Shown: positions 14,889 to 16,592 of the stretch, piece after piece
How positions within the stretch are numbered: position 1 is the stretch's first letter
Layout of the letters: each line of letters starts with the position of its first letter
Origin: an uncultured Gammaproteobacteria bacterium
GTDB lineage: Bacteria; Pseudomonadota; Gammaproteobacteria; Pseudomonadales; Pseudohongiellaceae
Reading direction: 5' to 3'
NCBI GenBank assembly: GCA_903889815.1
Contig: CAISYX010000357.1
Span: 1 to 16,592 of the forward strand
DNA length: 16,592 nucleotides
Made by a program: the position numbers and the translations under genes
The notes under the pieces: generated by a model
Databases searched by the model: none
Told to the model about the DNA's origin: nothing
Seen by the model: the letters and a program-made list of their open reading frames with translations, nothing else

Positions 14889-15263
14889 ATGTTGAAACGA
14901 ATGTTGCTGCCAGTGCTTGCGTTGGGTCTTGTCGCCTGCCAGTCCGGGCGCGGCCCTCTGTACAGCGGCCCGATCATCGACCCGCAGGGTGTCGACATGG
15001 GCCGCTATCAGGCAGATCTGACCGAGTGCGAGGCCATTGCAGATCAGGTACCCGTGGGCGAGCGTGCTGTCGCGGGCGCTGCAGTTGGCGCTGCTGTTGG
15101 CGGCGTTGTCGGTGGCATCATGGGCAACCGGAGAACGGCTGTGCGTTCCGCTGGCGTTGGCGCTGTCGGCGGAGGCGTGCAGGGCGCAGCGTCCGGCATG
15201 CGCGAGCGCGATCAGGTCGTTCACAACTGTCTGCGCGGACGTGGTTACCGCGTGCTCAACTGA
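14889..15263 (+). CDS. Glycine-zipper lipoprotein
   Basis: 124-residue probable outer-membrane lipoprotein. The signal ends in LVAC (lipobox, C17). Residues 58-103 hold a long glycine zipper with alternating G/A small residues (for example GAAVGAAVGGVVGGIMG, 63-79), interrupted by a basic NRRTAVRS turn, as in a helical hairpin in a membrane. C47 and C114 flank it and could pair. It resembles the YMGG/Rick17kDa-like glycine-zipper lipoproteins that sit in the envelope with no defined activity. GGGGAG 8 bases ahead supports ATG 14889. The next lipoprotein follows after 99 bp. Confidence 0.88.
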   Translation: MLKRMLLPVLALGLVACQSGRGPLYSGPIIDPQGVDMGRYQADLTECEAIADQVPVGERAVAGAAVGAAVGGVVGGIMGNRRTAVRSAGVGAVGGGVQGAASGMRERDQVVHNCLRGRGYRVLN

Positions 15264-15307
15264 CAATTCCGGATTGTCCAGACACGTAGTTCACTGGCCA
15301 CCAATTG

Positions 15308-15327
15308 CCAAGCCGTCAAAGGCTTGG
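15308..15327 (+). other. Hairpin upstream of the second lipoprotein gene
   Basis: CCAAGCC (15308-15314) pairs with GGCTTGG (15321-15327) around GTCAAA. It is followed by an A-rich stretch, not a T-run, so it is not a classical terminator. A second inverted repeat, GACAAT/ATTGTC (15262-15278), sits over the preceding stop codon. The 99-bp gap may hold a processed or regulated junction. Confidence 0.35.
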
Positions 15328-15362
15328 GAAACCTTCAAAAAACAAGGAACCAGAGGTTCACC

Positions 15363-16052
15363 ATGAAGATCGCCAGAGGCCTGGTACTGCTTTCACTGTC
15401 TGCTGCATTGTTTGCGTGCGGCAGCAACAATCATCTGCCCTACCCCCGCGCCACCATGTTCCCGGGCGCCGAACAACAGAAAGTGCAATCAGCCAGCCAT
15501 TGGGATGTGCTGGCCCGTCATGAGTCCGAGCAGATCCTCGCCGCGCTGGGCGATGGCAACGGTACAATTACCCCAAGCCTCTATCTGGGCACTCCGGCAC
15601 GCAATGCCGGCGAGTTCCAGAGTGCCTGGCACAACATGCTGGTGACAGGACTCGTCAACAAGGGTGCGGCCGTCATGCTGAGCCGAGAGAGCGCCCTTTT
15701 CACTGTCGAATACGATGTGCAGGTCGTTGAACACGCGTCCCGCGAGAGTCTCCCGCATCGCCCCGGCACCTTCACGGCGTTCTTCGCACTGGCAGCGGGT
15801 ATTGATGACTCCCAGTTCTGGGAAGACCAGGGCCTGGTGCTGATTCCCATCGCACTGGCCGGCGACCTGTGGAACAAGTTCAACAAGGATACTTCTGCCG
15901 AGCTTACGGAAGTGATCATCACCACCCGCGTGATGGACACGCAGCAGATCGCCCATGCCAGCACCCGCATTTACTATTTCGACCCGGACAACATCGCTCA
16001 CTACCGCGGCGCCGGCCGTACTTTCGACGTCGTCTCTGCGGGGAGCAACTGA
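15363..16052 (+). CDS. Lipoprotein of unknown function, paired with FlgO-like gene
   Basis: 229 residues with lipobox LFAC (C19) from ATG 15363; AGAGG lies about 6 bases ahead. The mature part has a predicted alternating alpha/beta pattern: a helix around 48-62, a Q-S-A-W-x-x-M-L-V-x-G-L-V-N-K-G segment (86-101) that resembles the helix of FlgO/CsgG-like modules, strands at 110-124 and 182-192, and a hydrophobic LVLIPIALAG (158-167). It ends TRIYYFD. I recognise no named family. The FlgO-like gene starts 2 bp past its stop, so they are certainly co-transcribed and probably act on the same envelope structure (inference). Confidence 0.85.
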   Translation: MKIARGLVLLSLSAALFACGSNNHLPYPRATMFPGAEQQKVQSASHWDVLARHESEQILAALGDGNGTITPSLYLGTPARNAGEFQSAWHNMLVTGLVNKGAAVMLSRESALFTVEYDVQVVEHASRESLPHRPGTFTAFFALAAGIDDSQFWEDQGLVLIPIALAGDLWNKFNKDTSAELTEVIITTRVMDTQQIAHASTRIYYFDPDNIAHYRGAGRTFDVVSAGSN

Positions 16053-16054
16053 TC

Positions 16055-16588
16055 ATGAAGAGAACTTTTCTGGCGAGCCTGTTGATAAGCACTGCCCTGC
16101 TGGGCACGGGTTGCATGAACAGTGCCTATGACACAGGCATGGACGAAATCATCAGCACCAACCGTGCGGCCGCAAACAATCTCATCCGCATGGCTGGCGA
16201 TGAGATTGCTCCTGGCGCCAACATCATTGCGGCCAGTTTCGCGAGTATTGACGACCTCACGCAGTCATCCTCATTCGGCCGGGTTGCCTCGCAGCAGCTG
16301 GTGTCGCAGCTGACCGCGGCAGGCTTCTCCGTGAAGGAAATGCTGCTGCGCAACAATGTCTACATCAGCCAGGAAGAAGGGGAGTTTCTGCTCTCCCGCG
16401 CCGTGAGTGACATCAGTTCACAGCACGACGCGCAAGTTGTTCTGGTGGGGACGTATGCAGTGGGGGACAGCAATGTCTTCGTCTCGGCAAAGCTGATCCG
16501 CACGACGGACAGCGTGATCGTGGCGTCCCATGACTACGGCATTCCCTATACGAGAGACATGCGCACCCTGTTGCGCGACTGGGAATGA
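16055..16588 (+). CDS. FlgO-domain outer-membrane lipoprotein
   Basis: 177 residues. N-terminal signal ends LLGTGC (C20); the lipobox has G rather than L at -3, which is atypical. The body matches the FlgO domain, known from Vibrio FlgO, an outer-membrane flagellar protein: AANNLIRMA (39-47), IIAASFASIDDLTQSSSFGR (57-76), QLVSQLTAAGFSVKEMLLRN (81-100), GEFLLSRAVSDI (109-120), VVLVGTYAVGDSNVFVSAKLIR (128-149 in two blocks) and VIVASHDYGIPY (154-165). No other flagellar gene is visible, so a flagellar role is not shown; many non-flagellar operons contain this domain. The start is 2 bp after the upstream stop (TGA-TC-ATG), with GGGAG about 9 bases ahead inside the preceding gene. The stop lies within the window, so the gene is complete. 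Confidence 0.9.
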   Translation: MKRTFLASLLISTALLGTGCMNSAYDTGMDEIISTNRAAANNLIRMAGDEIAPGANIIAASFASIDDLTQSSSFGRVASQQLVSQLTAAGFSVKEMLLRNNVYISQEEGEFLLSRAVSDISSQHDAQVVLVGTYAVGDSNVFVSAKLIRTTDSVIVASHDYGIPYTRDMRTLLRDWE

Positions 16589-16592
16589 ACCC

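Noticed and set aside
14889..15263. Glycine-zipper protein as a toxin or pore former
   Set aside because: Lipobox and widespread glycine-zipper lipoproteins explain the pattern; no toxin neighbour or secretion signal for release.
15262..15278. GACAAT/ATTGTC inverted repeat over the glycine-zipper stop codon as a terminator
   Set aside because: Six AT-rich pairs and no T-run; kept only as a note to the neighbouring hairpin.
1..16592. Defence island, phage, CRISPR or mobile element
   Set aside because: No direct repeats with spacers, no transposase, integrase, nuclease or restriction genes were seen on either strand.

Overview
The window is GC-rich, densely coded bacterial chromosome. It carries Gram-negative export signals (three outer-membrane-type lipoprotein signals, periplasmic enzymes with Sec signals), a ModF-type double ABC protein, zinc-finger thioredoxin 2 (TrxC) and a FlgO-domain lipoprotein. 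Together these point to a gammaproteobacterium, probably an aquatic or marine one; that last step is inference. There are no rRNA or tRNA genes, insertion sequences, CRISPR arrays or phage genes, so this looks like core or ordinary accessory chromosome rather than an island.

Layout. 1-1487 (-): the 5' part of a large secreted protein built from ~215-residue repeats; it runs off the left edge without a stop. 1666-2400 (+): pxpA (5-oxoprolinase subunit A), followed by a remnant of a PIG-V-like mannosyltransferase (about 2401-2990, +). 3018-5864 (-): a probable two-gene unit, a secreted beta-lactamase-fold serine hydrolase then modF. 6157-6984 (+): an FAH-family hydrolase with a signal peptide, ending at a strong terminator. 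7086-8825 (-): a three-part protein with a cysteine-free redoxin domain, a heme c motif and a PHM-like copper monooxygenase module. 9049-9420 (-): a VOC/glyoxalase-fold protein. 9573-10389 (+): a glutaredoxin-like protein plus a DUF2214-like membrane protein. 10391-11056 (-): a carboxylesterase. 11244-12672 (+): a secreted conserved protein of unknown function coupled to a SMI1/KNR4-family protein. 12713-14164 (-): an MFS transporter. 14327-14764 (+): trxC. 14889-16588 (+): three lipoprotein genes, the last FlgO-like.

How the genes work together. Most neighbours are unrelated housekeeping or envelope functions in short, often divergent units. Supportable partnerships are serine hydrolase-modF (30 bp apart), glutaredoxin-DUF2214 (19 bp), unknown secreted protein-SMI1/KNR4 (1 bp) and the last two lipoproteins (2 bp). 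A thiol/redox theme recurs (Grx, TrxC, redoxin-cytochrome-copper protein) but the genes are not in one operon. The most unusual items are the redoxin/cytochrome c/copper monooxygenase fusion, the exported FAH-like protein, and the large repeat protein at the left edge. No gap exceeds 300 bp; the longest is 5865-6156, a divergent promoter region holding a 28-nt hairpin.
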